Origin: Mnemiopsis leidyi | Lineage: Eukaryota > Ctenophora > Tentaculata > Lobata > Bolinopsidae | NCBI GenBank assembly: GCA_000226015.1 | Contig: JH157195.1 | Coordinates: 8,438-35,338, forward strand | Length of the DNA: 26,901 bases | Direction of reading: 5' to 3' | Shown: positions 18,014 through 26,901 of the stretch, piece by piece | How the letters are laid out: each line of letters opens with the position of its first letter | Numbering within the stretch: position 1 is the first letter of the stretch | Made by a program: the position numbers and the translations under genes | The notes under the pieces: generated by a model | What the model saw: the letters and a program-made list of their open reading frames with translations, nothing else | What the model was told of the DNA's origin: nothing | Database searches by the model: none

Positions 18014-19959
18014 TGAATATAATTTGGTAATTAACAAAGATTTCAAGCTATTATTGTCTGTGTGTTTCTCGTGTGACCACCATCATTATCTTCTTCAATA
18101 CTCTTTGTATTATACTTAGTGTGTCACAAAATGATTGTTACTTGCCTTTTAACAAGGACAGCAAAGGTTTCACAAGAAAATTAAGACTTTCAACTATATC
18201 AGATATCTTCAAGACAATTTTGATGTAAAACTAACCTTTGTTCTCCATGAGCACCTTATAGGGTCCGCTACTGTTAGGCCTCAAGCACTAGCAGCTGAGA
18301 ATGAATAAAAGCAATATATTCATTTTTAGATATTGACATATGATTTAGAGATTATCCTTTGTGCCTAATATTGATCCCAGTATATGATCCGAAAATAAGC
18401 TTTCTAGGGAAAATGGACATTGATACTGTTCACTGTTCAGTGTCCACAATGGGTCATAGAGCTTTAATCCACATGTATGTCTGACCTATTTTATTCACTG
18501 GGCTGAAGAATTGGCAATGCCAATGGGACACTGAGTCAGGAATTTGAATCAGTTAGTCTGCTTTCTAGCTGAACCCATTGCATTGTGTTGAAAGTATCTA
18601 TAGAATCATCTATGTTAGATGTTTAAATTCACGATCCCATTCAGGAGCACCCAAAGTTTTGAGGAGAGCACAAACTTTATGATCTCAATAATACTCCATA
18701 TCAATCATTAGCAGTCATGTCTTTTGTCTTATGCCTCTTTCACCAATATCACATTACATATCTGGTGTATATGTATTAGCAATACACCAAATTTCATGTG
18801 ATCATAGTTTAAGCCTCAAAGCCCTAGAATATGTTATTTTGAGTGAGATTGTAGTGTTTAAATCTGCATGTTTCGTTTGATCTTTTTGTATTTGTATTTG
18901 TTACGCCCATACCAAGGCTTTTACAGTTATACTGAAGGGGCTCCTGGAAAATTCAAGATGTTTTTAATAAACTTTTAAACAATCAGCTGCATTAAAATTT
19001 TCAGATGACTATTTTGGCGAAGAAAATGACACTTTTTTGGGTGGTCATTTAATTAATGATCATAGTCTTAGTAGTAGAACTGATTTTGATGTATCCTATA
19101 ATACCTATCTTTATTCTCAAGTTAAGTTTAAAATGTACTGAGCACTTATTTATACAAAAGTTAAGAACTCTTAAACCCAATGGAATTAGTTCTTATGATC
19201 CCTTTAGAATGCCCCTACTTTTTTAAAATGAAACATTTGATCCTAATTAGATATTACTCTATTTTGAGTTTTTAGATGCAGGGACTTGTATACTCACTAC
19301 TAGTTGGGGTCTCACAACCCCCTTATCCGAAAGCTTTGACCTTTTGTGAGTCTGATTTTTTCCTAGTGCCTTGTTTTTGTGTTCTCTTACTTTTTGCTTT
19401 TAACTTTTCTTCGACAGTTTTTCCAGGAATTGGTACTAATCTTTTATTTATTACCTGTGCTGATGATGTAATGAAAGCGTTTCACCTCTTCATGAAGATT
19501 TATTAAAATTGTTTTGCCTTTCATTCGATGTCTGATTGTGGGAAACACAAAAATGATTTTAACTGAGACCCTCCTCATTTAACCCTTAATTACGTCCTGT
19601 TTAAGCACTTTAACCCTAAATTACTATTAAACATGCTTTTTGTCCTGATAATGCTGTGATGTCTACCAATTCCATTTTACCGATGCCTTAGATTAATAAT
19701 TTCGAATTAAGCATGCAATTCCGTATCCCTAAATATTAACATAATACCGTTCAGGTGATCATGGCAATTTTCACTGTTTACGTTTAGTGAGTCGGAAATT
19801 TTGTCTACTATGTGACAGCAATTGATCAATGAGAAGCAGTCACTTGATAGAAACAATTTTCGACTCCTCCTCTAGAATTCTGACATCAATAGATCAATCA
19901 TAGCTAAAATATTATTGCTGATAAATTTACAATCTTTGTTTAGGATAAGCTGACAGAGA

Positions 19960-20616
19960 ATGTCGTCGGAGCACTTGCAAGGAGGAAGAGTACGAGGTAT
20001 ATCAATTGTTAAGGCTGTGGTTACTGGAAACACCAGCACCTACCTTGGTGGAAAACGGGAAACAGATGGGCATACCCACACTTGGACTGTGTACTTGAAA
20101 CCTTTTAAAAGTGAGGATATGAGTGTGTACGTGAAGAAAGTTCACTTCAAGCTCCACGACAGTTATTCCCAGCCTATGAGGATCATCAGTAAACCTCCTT
20201 ATCGTGTCAGCGAATCTGGATGGGGCGAGTTTGAGATCATGATCAAGGTTTTCTTTCAAGATCCCGCTGAAAAACCAGTCACTTTTTATCACTTGTTAAA
20301 ACTTTTTCCCAATGAAACAGTAACGGTTAAAGACAAAACTCTTATCTCTGAACAGTATGATGAAATAATATTCACTGATCCTACATCAATAATGTATCCA
20401 TTGTTGGTGAATGCTCGTCCTATGGACCCTAATTTGTCTCAGCATCACAGGAACTTTGATGAATTAGAACGTAAATCTTTCACATCCATCATTGAAGCTC
20501 GGCGTAAAATCAAGACTGAGATTGCTGATCTTAGCAGTAGATTAAAAAGTCAGAGAGAATATCATCATGCATTAAAACAGGAAGTAAAAGAACTTGAGGA
20601 AAATAATAAAACTTGA
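19960..20616 (+). CDS. YEATS4: YEATS domain-containing protein 4 (GAS41)
   Basis: YEATS4/GAS41 is a nuclear reader of acylated histone H3 and a subunit of the TIP60/SRCAP (NuA4/SWR1-type) complexes that deposit H2A.Z. The frame is 218 codons, close to the human length of about 227, and uninterrupted from ATG to TGA. The YEATS domain (about residues 10-150) shows [56 protein letters not shown] and [18 protein letters not shown] and GWGEFE line the acyl-lysine pocket in the family. The last 50 residues form a heptad-like charged coiled coil used for complex binding. The absence of introns contrasts with the neighbouring genes; a possible acceptor (TTTAG, ending 19943) could join a 5' UTR exon, and a retrocopy is possible but there is no decay. 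Confidence 0.95.
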   Translation: MSSEHLQGGRVRGISIVKAVVTGNTSTYLGGKRETDGHTHTWTVYLKPFKSEDMSVYVKKVHFKLHDSYSQPMRIISKPPYRVSESGWGEFEIMIKVFFQDPAEKPVTFYHLLKLFPNETVTVKDKTLISEQYDEIIFTDPTSIMYPLLVNARPMDPNLSQHHRNFDELERKSFTSIIEARRKIKTEIADLSSRLKSQREYHHALKQEVKELEENNKT

Positions 20617-21737
20617 ATCGATAGGCCTTAATGTTGACTGAAATGATGAAGAATAAGATTAATTGTCTAGACTGTATTTATCTAAATTGTTCTTATCTTT
20701 TTACTTTTCCTACTTGCATTATGCTTCTCCGATGTCCAACTCGGCTAGCAAATTGAATTAGACATTTGTCCTAATCCAATAGTTGAGTATGAAGTTTAAA
20801 GTATTTTGGGATCTCAATAATGAATATTGTGCATTCGTAATTATACGGCAAGTAAGCAGCTAAAAGCTTTCACTTAAAATCGCATTAACAAATCTGCACA
20901 AAGCGGCACAAATTTTTTACCTCAGATGATCGAACACTTTTCTATCCTATCTTGCCTTACGACTCAGCAGAAAATCTTGAAACCTAATTATACTCGGAAA
21001 ATTCAATTTTCTCCAACCGGAATAAGTCTTTCTTTCCGGAAAATCTATTTTAAGGATCAAAAGACTAACTTGTTGTACCGGTTTGCTGCTCTATTCTTTT
21101 TGTCCTCACCATTGCTAAAGCACAGCTAAGTGCAGTGGACAGATGTTTTATTTCTCGGATCTAATAGTTTTACCAAACATTTGTGAATCATATTAAGAGA
21201 ACGAGTGACATTCTTTAAATTACTGCAAATTTCGTGTCTCTATTGCCTTAAATGAGTTTAACGAAAATTCGAAATTTTCCATCATAGCTTCATAGGTACC
21301 GTTAGGTCATAGGCTAGCTGTTTTGTTCTTTAATTTATCAACGTAAAATGTGCAACCTAAGAGTGACATTGCTTTAGCGTGAATATGTTCTGAATAGATT
21401 AACGGTACGAAGCCCTTTTAATGTGAGGTCAAGAAAATTTATCAAAGATGCCTTTAAGATTTATCTCAAAGAGCATATGATCCAAGCACAACGAATTATT
21501 GGATACATAAAAATGGGCGTTCGACCATTTTTAAAATCCCGTTATTAGAGCATGAGGTATATTAAATTTTATTGCAAAATTCTTCAAATCGCTAAAATAG
21601 GTTTAAAAGGAGTGCTCAATTTGTGACGTCGACTATGGATTCTCGAATGAGATACTTGTCAGTGACATTATGTGGTTTAAACTAATAACTCATCATAAAA
21701 ATTTATGCTGTATTTCAAATACAGTATGTAATATGAA
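20617..21737. other. Intergenic, no gene seen
   Basis: AT-rich DNA after the YEATS4 stop. The 67-codon frame at 20926-21129 has no recognisable motif and is probably chance. No polyadenylation signal of the AATAAA form was found just downstream of the YEATS4 frame. Confidence 0.6.
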
Positions 21738-21910
21738 GTTACATAACGAGTAAGTGTGGAATAACATGATTTACGCCTCGAGCGTAGCGAGTGGCGTAAA
21801 TCTCATTATTCATCGAAGCCGAAGGCTGAGTTGAATAATGATATGTTTTTAACGAGGGCGGAGCCCGAGTTGAAAACATGTTGTTCCTTTGCACTTATGA
21901 GTTATGTAAC
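21738..21910. mobile_element. Cloverleaf-like foldback element
   Basis: An outer imperfect stem (GTTACATAAC at 21738-21747 with GTTATGTAAC at 21901-21910, extended through TAAGTG and AACATG pairings) encloses three hairpins. Hairpin A, 21768-21802, has a perfect 10-bp stem GATTTACGCC. Hairpin B, 21804-21840, has stem CATTATTCA and an inner AGCC-GAA-GGCT. Hairpin C, 21843-21879, has an 11-bp stem with one mismatch and an inner GGGC-GGA-GCCC. It resembles non-autonomous foldback elements; no coding sequence. Confidence 0.8.
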
Positions 21911-22115
21911 GATATTATTTACCAAGTAAAATTTGCAGATAGTGCGGGCAGTTGCTAATGATAACAAGAAAAAAAACGTTCTCTCGTATCACTAATTTGG
22001 AGCAGGCCTCAGAGTCATGTAACGATATTATCTAGGAAGTAAAATTAGCAGGCAGTGCGGGTAGATTGCTAGTAATAACAGAAAAAAGGACGTTCTCTCG
22101 TATCACTAATTTGCA
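21904..22115 (+). repeat. About 100-bp imperfect direct repeats
   Basis: Copies at about 21904-22003 and 22017-22115 share ATGTAACGATATTAT, AAGTAAAAT, AGTGCGGG and ACGTTCTCTCGTATCACTAA with roughly one change in ten bases. The first copy starts inside the right end of the cloverleaf element, so the element may have inserted into, or spread with, this repeat. Confidence 0.85.
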
Positions 22116-22118
22116 GAA

Positions 22119-22268
22119 AGTGTGAGGTAATACGAAGTGATGTAATACGAAAAAGGGTGACGTAATACGGTGATGTTATACGAAAAAGGGTGATGTAATA
22201 CGGAAAAGGGTGATGTAATACGGCCATAAGTGTGATGTAATACGAAAAAGGGTGATGTAATACGACAA
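22119..22268 (+). repeat. Degenerate 20-bp tandem repeat
   Basis: Seven or so units of the form GGTGATGTAATACGAAAAAG with indels run from about 22119 to 22268. Antisense open frames through this region are a consequence of the repeat. No function apparent. Confidence 0.85.
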
Positions 22269-22668
22269 CAATGTGCAAATACCACGTTTTACTCAACCGG
22301 TATAATAGCATCACGCGGTAAATAATATAGAGTATTCTTTTTATCATATTTTTTTGATTCAAGGTTGTTCGAAACCATCGATGTTGTGGCATATTATGTT
22401 GTGGCATATTATGAAGACTACATCAAATGTTAAATTTTACTTGTCACTTCGGCTTGAATGTTCTAGTGATCTTTACTGACTGCAAGTGGTTGACAGATTT
22501 GCCCTTTGAAATAACCATTTATTTGTCATGCTGGCTAGTGGCTTGAAATAGAAATATGAGATTCGCATGATCTGATATACTGTTTTAAGCGTTCTAGCTC
22601 AAGATTCTTACTTGTTAACCCAGATGCTTCAATTCAGGTTCAATAGGTAGCACGCAAAATGGATATTT

Positions 22669-22711
22669 GGACTATTATATTGTTATAATATCATATTAGT
22701 ATAATAGTCCA
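22669..22711. repeat. AT-rich hairpin, 11-bp perfect stem
   Basis: GGACTATTATA at 22669-22679 pairs perfectly with TATAATAGTCC at 22701-22711 around a 21-base loop that can itself pair partly. It is isolated in intergenic DNA (22269-23272), where I see no gene before the SHMT start. Confidence 0.75.
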
Positions 22712-23272
22712 TACCTTGGACATTTAGACAATAAATGCAAAATGTAGATCAACAAGAATTGCGGCCGCTTTCACTGTGTCAGGCGACCGCTAAATTTTCC
22801 GTATCATACCATAGTTTATAATTACTGTTACATTCATCTACCATCTTTAATTCGACAAATTACTTAAAACACATAAGTTTTGAAAAAGTTTTTTTTGACG
22901 ATCTTATCTCTTGTTTGATCGCGATCGTACATCTAGTTGCAATTGTTGCGATTAAAACAAGTAATTGAGGCAATCATTGCATGTATACATTGTATAATGT
23001 GAAATGTATTCTGCGGCCTTAGGCAGTTAAAACCTTATTTGTATAGATGAATAAGTTTGATAAAGTAGCGTGCGCGCGGACGTACAGACGTATGGAGATA
23101 CGGACAATTTTTGAGCTAATATATTAACGCTGTCGATCGCCAACCCTTGTTTTGTACTTTTTGTGCACGTGCACAAAGCGTATCAAAACAATCTTGCCAT
23201 TTGGGCCCGAAGGGGAAAATAGTATTATTTTCTCGTATTAGATATTTACCGACAATAGAATCAAAAAGCAGG

Positions 23273-24518
23273 ATGAAAAAGATATCGGGAAACGCTCCCT
23301 TGAGCGACTCAGATCCAGAACTGTACAGCTTGATAAAGCAAGAAAAGAACCGCCAGCGGTCCTGCCTTGAGCTTATTGCTAGCGAGAATTTCACTTCAAA
23401 GGCTGTTATGGACGCAGTAAGTAATCTAAAGATCAATGACGCACTTATCACATGTTTTGTTTCGGAATTATTAAAAAAGAATTACATCAATTAAATCCTT
23501 CAACCCCAACATTACAGGCAGGTTCGTGCCTTACGAACAAGTACAGTGAAGGCCTGCCTGACGCTCGTTACTATGGTGGAAACGAGTTCATTGACCAGAT
23601 AGAAAAACTGTGTATAGAACGAGCTCTAAACGCTTTCGGTCTAGACAAGGAAGAGTGGGGTGCTAACGTCCAGCCCTATAGCGGCTCCCCCGCAAACTTT
23701 GCTGTATACACAGGTATTTTGAGGTACTTTGTTGTATACACGGGTACTTTTAGGAACTTTGCTGTATAAACAGGTACTTTTAGGTACTTTGCTGTATACA
23801 CGGGTACTTTTAGGAACTTTGCTGTATACACAGGTACTTTTAGGAACTTTGTTGTATGCACAGGTACTTTTAGGGTATTTCAACAGTACTTAGCTCCTTA
23901 GTCGCTAATTTTGAATAGGAATCTTATATTTTCGCAGCTTTGCTAAAGCCACACGATAGAGTTATGGGTCTGGACCTGCCTGATGGTGGACATTTAACCC
24001 ACGGCTACATGACTGACAAGAAGCGAATATCCGCAACAAGCATCTACTTTGAGAGTATGCCTTACAGCGTGGACAAGGATACTGGGATTATTGACTACGA
24101 CAAACTCGAAGATCAGGTTTTGCATTTAAGAAACTACTTATCTTGTAAAAATGTAAGGAAATTAAAAGAGATCCAATTAAAAACTTCAGCGTTTAGCAAA
24201 GTTTTAGCGCAGCTTAGGATTTTTTCCGTAGTTTAAAGCTTTTTAAGTGCCAAAGAAAATTAACTATTAATAAAGTAATGATTGTAACTATTCGACTCAC
24301 AGGCCCTGACCAAAATATGGACGTGTCGTGATAAAATCGTCAGTAAACTATCACGCCATTAAATCATCAGTAAACGCCTTCTCAGGTGAGGTACTTTAGA
24401 CCCCGGATGCTGATAGCAGGAGCTAGCGCTTATTCTCGCGAGATTGACTACAAGCGCATGAGAAAGATCGCTGATATCACTGGTGCCTGGCTAGTTGCCG
24501 ACATAGCTCATATAGGAG
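23273..24518 (+). CDS. SHMT: Serine hydroxymethyltransferase, N-terminal half
   Basis: SHMT is the PLP enzyme that interconverts serine plus tetrahydrofolate with glycine plus 5,10-methylene-THF. Four exons are clear: 23273-23416, 23518-23713, 23938-24116 and 24386-24518, phases consistent, about 217 codons. Motifs in order: [96 protein letters not shown] and ADIAHIGG, whose Asp pairs with the PLP ring nitrogen. The chosen ATG (23273) gives a cytosolic-type N terminus; an open frame continues upstream without ATG, and an AG just before it could be an acceptor. The conserved lysine motif THKT and the C-terminal half (about 250 residues) do not appear in the remaining 2.4 kb, so the gene either has a long next intron or is broken. 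Confidence 0.9.
23695..23874 (+). repeat. 30-bp tandem repeat copying the exon 2 donor junction of SHMT
   Basis: Six 30-bp units. The first contains the last 19 bases of SHMT exon 2 (NFAVYT codons) and its GTATTT donor; the next five lie in the intron and each repeat the exon end plus a GT donor (mostly GTACTT). The intron ends at 23937. The unit length is a multiple of three, so use of the second donor would add ten residues in frame; a TAA arises in unit 3. Confidence 0.93.
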
Positions 24519-26777
24519 GTTTGGATTTTAAAATCAGAAAAAGTTGTTTCTTCACCCTTGCAGAATAACCTATGTGTTGTAAAATTTGTTATATCTTCAA
24601 AATCATACAATCAAGCTATTTCACAATTTCTTGATAAATGATGGCTGCAAATTTTGTGCATTGCAGTACAGTGATTGGCTGATCAGAATCAGGCAACGCC
24701 AGTCGTGGCATACGCATGTCAGATAAAGTTTGTGACATAACAAGGAATACTCGACTGTCTAAAAAAATAGTGCAACAGGACATAAACTGTAACAGCATTG
24801 ATTGAAATTGGCAAAAAAGTCACGCACAACTAAAATGAAAAAGTTTTTAGAATGTCAATGTTTTAAACTATTACAACACTTAAAATACAACAAATTTGTT
24901 GAGTGACAATGTCTAAGTAGATAAGGATGATTAAAATATTTCTACAATAGTTTAGCTCGTTTGATTGCCTCCGCGAACAACACAATAAAAGTGTAACTGT
25001 TCCGTCAAAAAATAACGGTAAAATGTCGCGACTTACCCAACTAGCCAGGACCCGTCATCTGGCCGAGTTCCTATTTTTTAACAGGTAGATGTTTCTGGCA
25101 CTCTGTTAAAAAAATCAAAATAATTATTTTGTTTTTTCTGTCATCTTTCTATTTCTATTTAAATGATTTTAACGAAATAAGAATTTGAAGTTATCTCCAA
25201 AACATTAATCATCGATAAAATTCCAACCATCATTTTCAAATAAAGAAGACGAACTGTTTGAAGTTTATTAAATGTACGTAGACCCGATGTCACGTTGGTT
25301 AGATTCCACACTCCACAGCAACACTTAACAATGAGGACGAGGTATTACATCCATCCTCATGCTTTTTTGCCAAAGGCAAAAAAGCAAACGAAAAGATTAA
25401 AGTGGTGGTCGTGAGTGTGGGTAAGGAGTTAGGGTTTGAAGTATGGACTGAAATACAAATTCCCCGAAACTTTCTGGGAGTTTTGTAGCATTTTTAGTGA
25501 TCTTTTTTATCAAATCCGCCCTTCAGTCTCTTGCATAAATTTCATATTGTGTCATATTATTTCATGCGGTAGTAGGCGTCATTAAATTATTAATGGCGGT
25601 TGAATGCAAATTATTATGACAGAGAAATAATTGTTATCTTATCATGATTTTCAAGGATATTTCAGATAATGTAAATCAAACAACACCTAAATTATTTTAA
25701 CTATAGAGTTGCAGAATCGGTAATAAATTTTGCTTACAAACTTCCAGAGAATACTAAACGTCATGATCAAATCACCCGTCCTGAGGCAGAAACATGTCGA
25801 AAAGCGGCCGATTGTAGATGATGCAGACTGAGGCGTAGTATCTATTTTGTTCAAAAGAGCAAGGTCCCAGAAAGAATGTAGTTTCGAAAACGGTTGAATA
25901 AATAACGACTCTCAAAGAAGATAAACGAAAAAAGAAAGGCGTTTTGTGGAAACTTTAAACCAAAAACTTTGGAGGCTCTGAGATCTATTTTATAATTGAA
26001 CTTAGATTGGATGGAAATCGAGCACCCGCATTATTGGACCAATCAAATCGGGCGAAATTCTTGTTGATTATTGATTACTAGGAAAGAGCTAACTAGGAGA
26101 GCAACAAACACGGGCTTACGTCACTGTTATAATTTTAAGTACTGCAGCACAAGTTTTTTAAACAAGTCTTTCAAAGATGAGTTTACGCAACCGTTCGTTC
26201 GGCACAGCTGCCAGCCAGCAGGTTTCTGAATTCTGAAACTCCATCTTGTGGTCTATCTGGCTCATTCCTTTACTGCTTTCCGACAAAAGTTTCCGTTTTT
26301 GAAGCCAGAACAAACTTTAGCGCTATCAGATCTGAGAATTACGTTCTTGTGAAACTTAGATTTATAATGATTTATAATGTTAAATTTAAGCTGGCTTCAG
26401 ACAAAGAAATATCTTTATATCAGTGGCTATTTTTGCCGACAAAGACGGTCGTTAATAACTTTACAACTGATATTTGAATCTTATCAAAAAAATTTCACCG
26501 TTGAAGAATGGCTTAGTAAAGGTCGGGCTCTTCCTAAGTTCCTAGTGGACAATCGTACCGCCTTTACCGTACCGTCTTTAGATTCGAATATCTCCACAAT
26601 TTGATATGCTTGGTGTAAGATGGATAGGCAGCCAGCCATAGTTTCTAGAATGTTCTTTCATTAATATTTGCAGTGTATTTCATTTTGGGGTTATCGTATG
26701 TTTAATTTAGGGGTTTGTGTGTAGAGTGTAGGTCTTATCTTTTAACTAGGATGTGTGTAAGTTGAGTGCTGGCTGCA
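24519..26777. other. AT-rich region with no recognised exon
   Basis: Searched by eye for the missing SHMT exons (THKT, PSPF-like and C-terminal motifs) on the plus strand without success. A perfect 11-bp stem with a three-base loop occurs at 25361-25385 (GCTTTTTTGCC). A 75-codon frame at 26377-26604 has no recognisable family. A short frame starting ATG at 26177 with a GT after 15 codons could be a first exon, but nothing supports it. Confidence 0.5.
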
Positions 26778-26881
26778 GAGCAGAGCCACCGATGAACGAC
26801 GCGCTATCACTACGCGTGACACCACGAGGCGTAGCCACGTGGTGTCACGTGACTAGCGTGTTGCTCTCGGTGGACCTGCTC
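26778..26881. repeat. 104-bp imperfect hairpin
   Basis: The outer arms GAGCAG (26778-26783) and CTGCTC (26876-26881) enclose imperfectly paired sequence (CCACCGA, CGCTA) and an inner perfect 11-bp stem GTGACACCACG (26816-26826) with CGTGGTGTCAC (26838-26848). The tip carries GGC-GTA-GCC. The style matches the foldback elements elsewhere in the window; it may be a MITE. Confidence 0.75.
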
Positions 26882-26901
26882 ATTTTATGGTGGTTCCTGT
26901 A

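Noticed and set aside
19276..19506. 76-codon hydrophobic plus-strand frame
   Set aside because: T-rich sequence gives hydrophobic residues by chance; no signal or domain pattern.
20926..21129. 67-codon frame downstream of YEATS4
   Set aside because: No motifs and AT-rich composition like the surrounding spacer; most likely chance.
22069..22407. 112-codon minus-strand frame with YYIT repeats
   Set aside because: Generated by the degenerate 20-bp repeat.
23641..23883. Minus-strand frames rich in [10 protein letters not shown] repeats
   Set aside because: They are the antisense of the 30-bp intronic repeat and SHMT exon 2.
26177..26236. Short ATG frame MSLRNRSFGTAASQQ followed by GTTTCT
   Set aside because: Could be a first coding exon, but the donor is weak and no following exon was found.
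26377..26604. 75-codon plus-strand frame ending LDSNISTI
   Set aside because: No recognisable domain or coding context; it does not match the missing SHMT sequence. Kept only as a note.

Overview
The window is nuclear DNA from an animal, most likely a marine or otherwise non-vertebrate metazoan. The evidence is many short exons with GT-AG introns (mostly about 90-350 bp), extracellular VWD/C8/TIL/VWC/Ig/sushi modules, LINE and foldback-element debris, AT-rich intergenic DNA and one short run of Ns. I cannot place the phylum from sequence alone. All exon boundaries below are hand-read from splice sites, reading-frame phase and family motifs; none has transcript support.

Layout. (1) 1-2104, plus strand: the 3' part of a Golgi reassembly-stacking protein (GRASP/GORASP) gene, covering the end of the second GRASP-type PDZ domain and a proline-rich C-terminal region. 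(2) 2105-3364: spacer with a 65-bp tandem duplication and a 13-copy 24-bp satellite. (3) 3365-13694, minus strand: a 31-exon gene, convergent with GRASP, for a secreted modular protein of about 1,625 residues. Its order is signal peptide, concanavalin/LamG-like domain, then two related blocks (VWC-VWD-C8-TIL-VWC-Ig), the second followed by a sushi domain and a last Ig-like domain. Three CACGTG boxes lie upstream of its start. (4) 14.2-16.25 kb: a patchwork of short GC-rich mobile repeats, nested palindromes, a 270-bp duplication and an 11-base N gap. (5) 16.5-17.07 kb: a broken LINE reverse transcriptase. (6) 17.07-19.94 kb: no gene seen, one 91-bp tandem duplication. (7) 19960-20616, plus: an uninterrupted YEATS4/GAS41 reading frame. 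(8) 21.7-22.7 kb: a cloverleaf-like foldback element, 100-bp direct repeats, a 20-bp repeat and a hairpin. (9) 23273-24518, plus: the first four coding exons of serine hydroxymethyltransferase, with a 30-bp tandem repeat that copies an exon/intron junction. The C-terminal half, including the PLP lysine, is not in the window. (10) 24.5-26.9 kb: AT-rich DNA with hairpins and no convincing gene.

The four genes are functionally unrelated (Golgi structure, extracellular matrix or mucus-like protein, chromatin reader, one-carbon metabolism), as expected for neighbours in an animal genome. The points most worth a second look are the splice-donor array in SHMT, the architecture of the secreted protein with an apparent lesion in its first VWD domain, and the cluster of short repeats around 14-16 kb and 21.7 kb.
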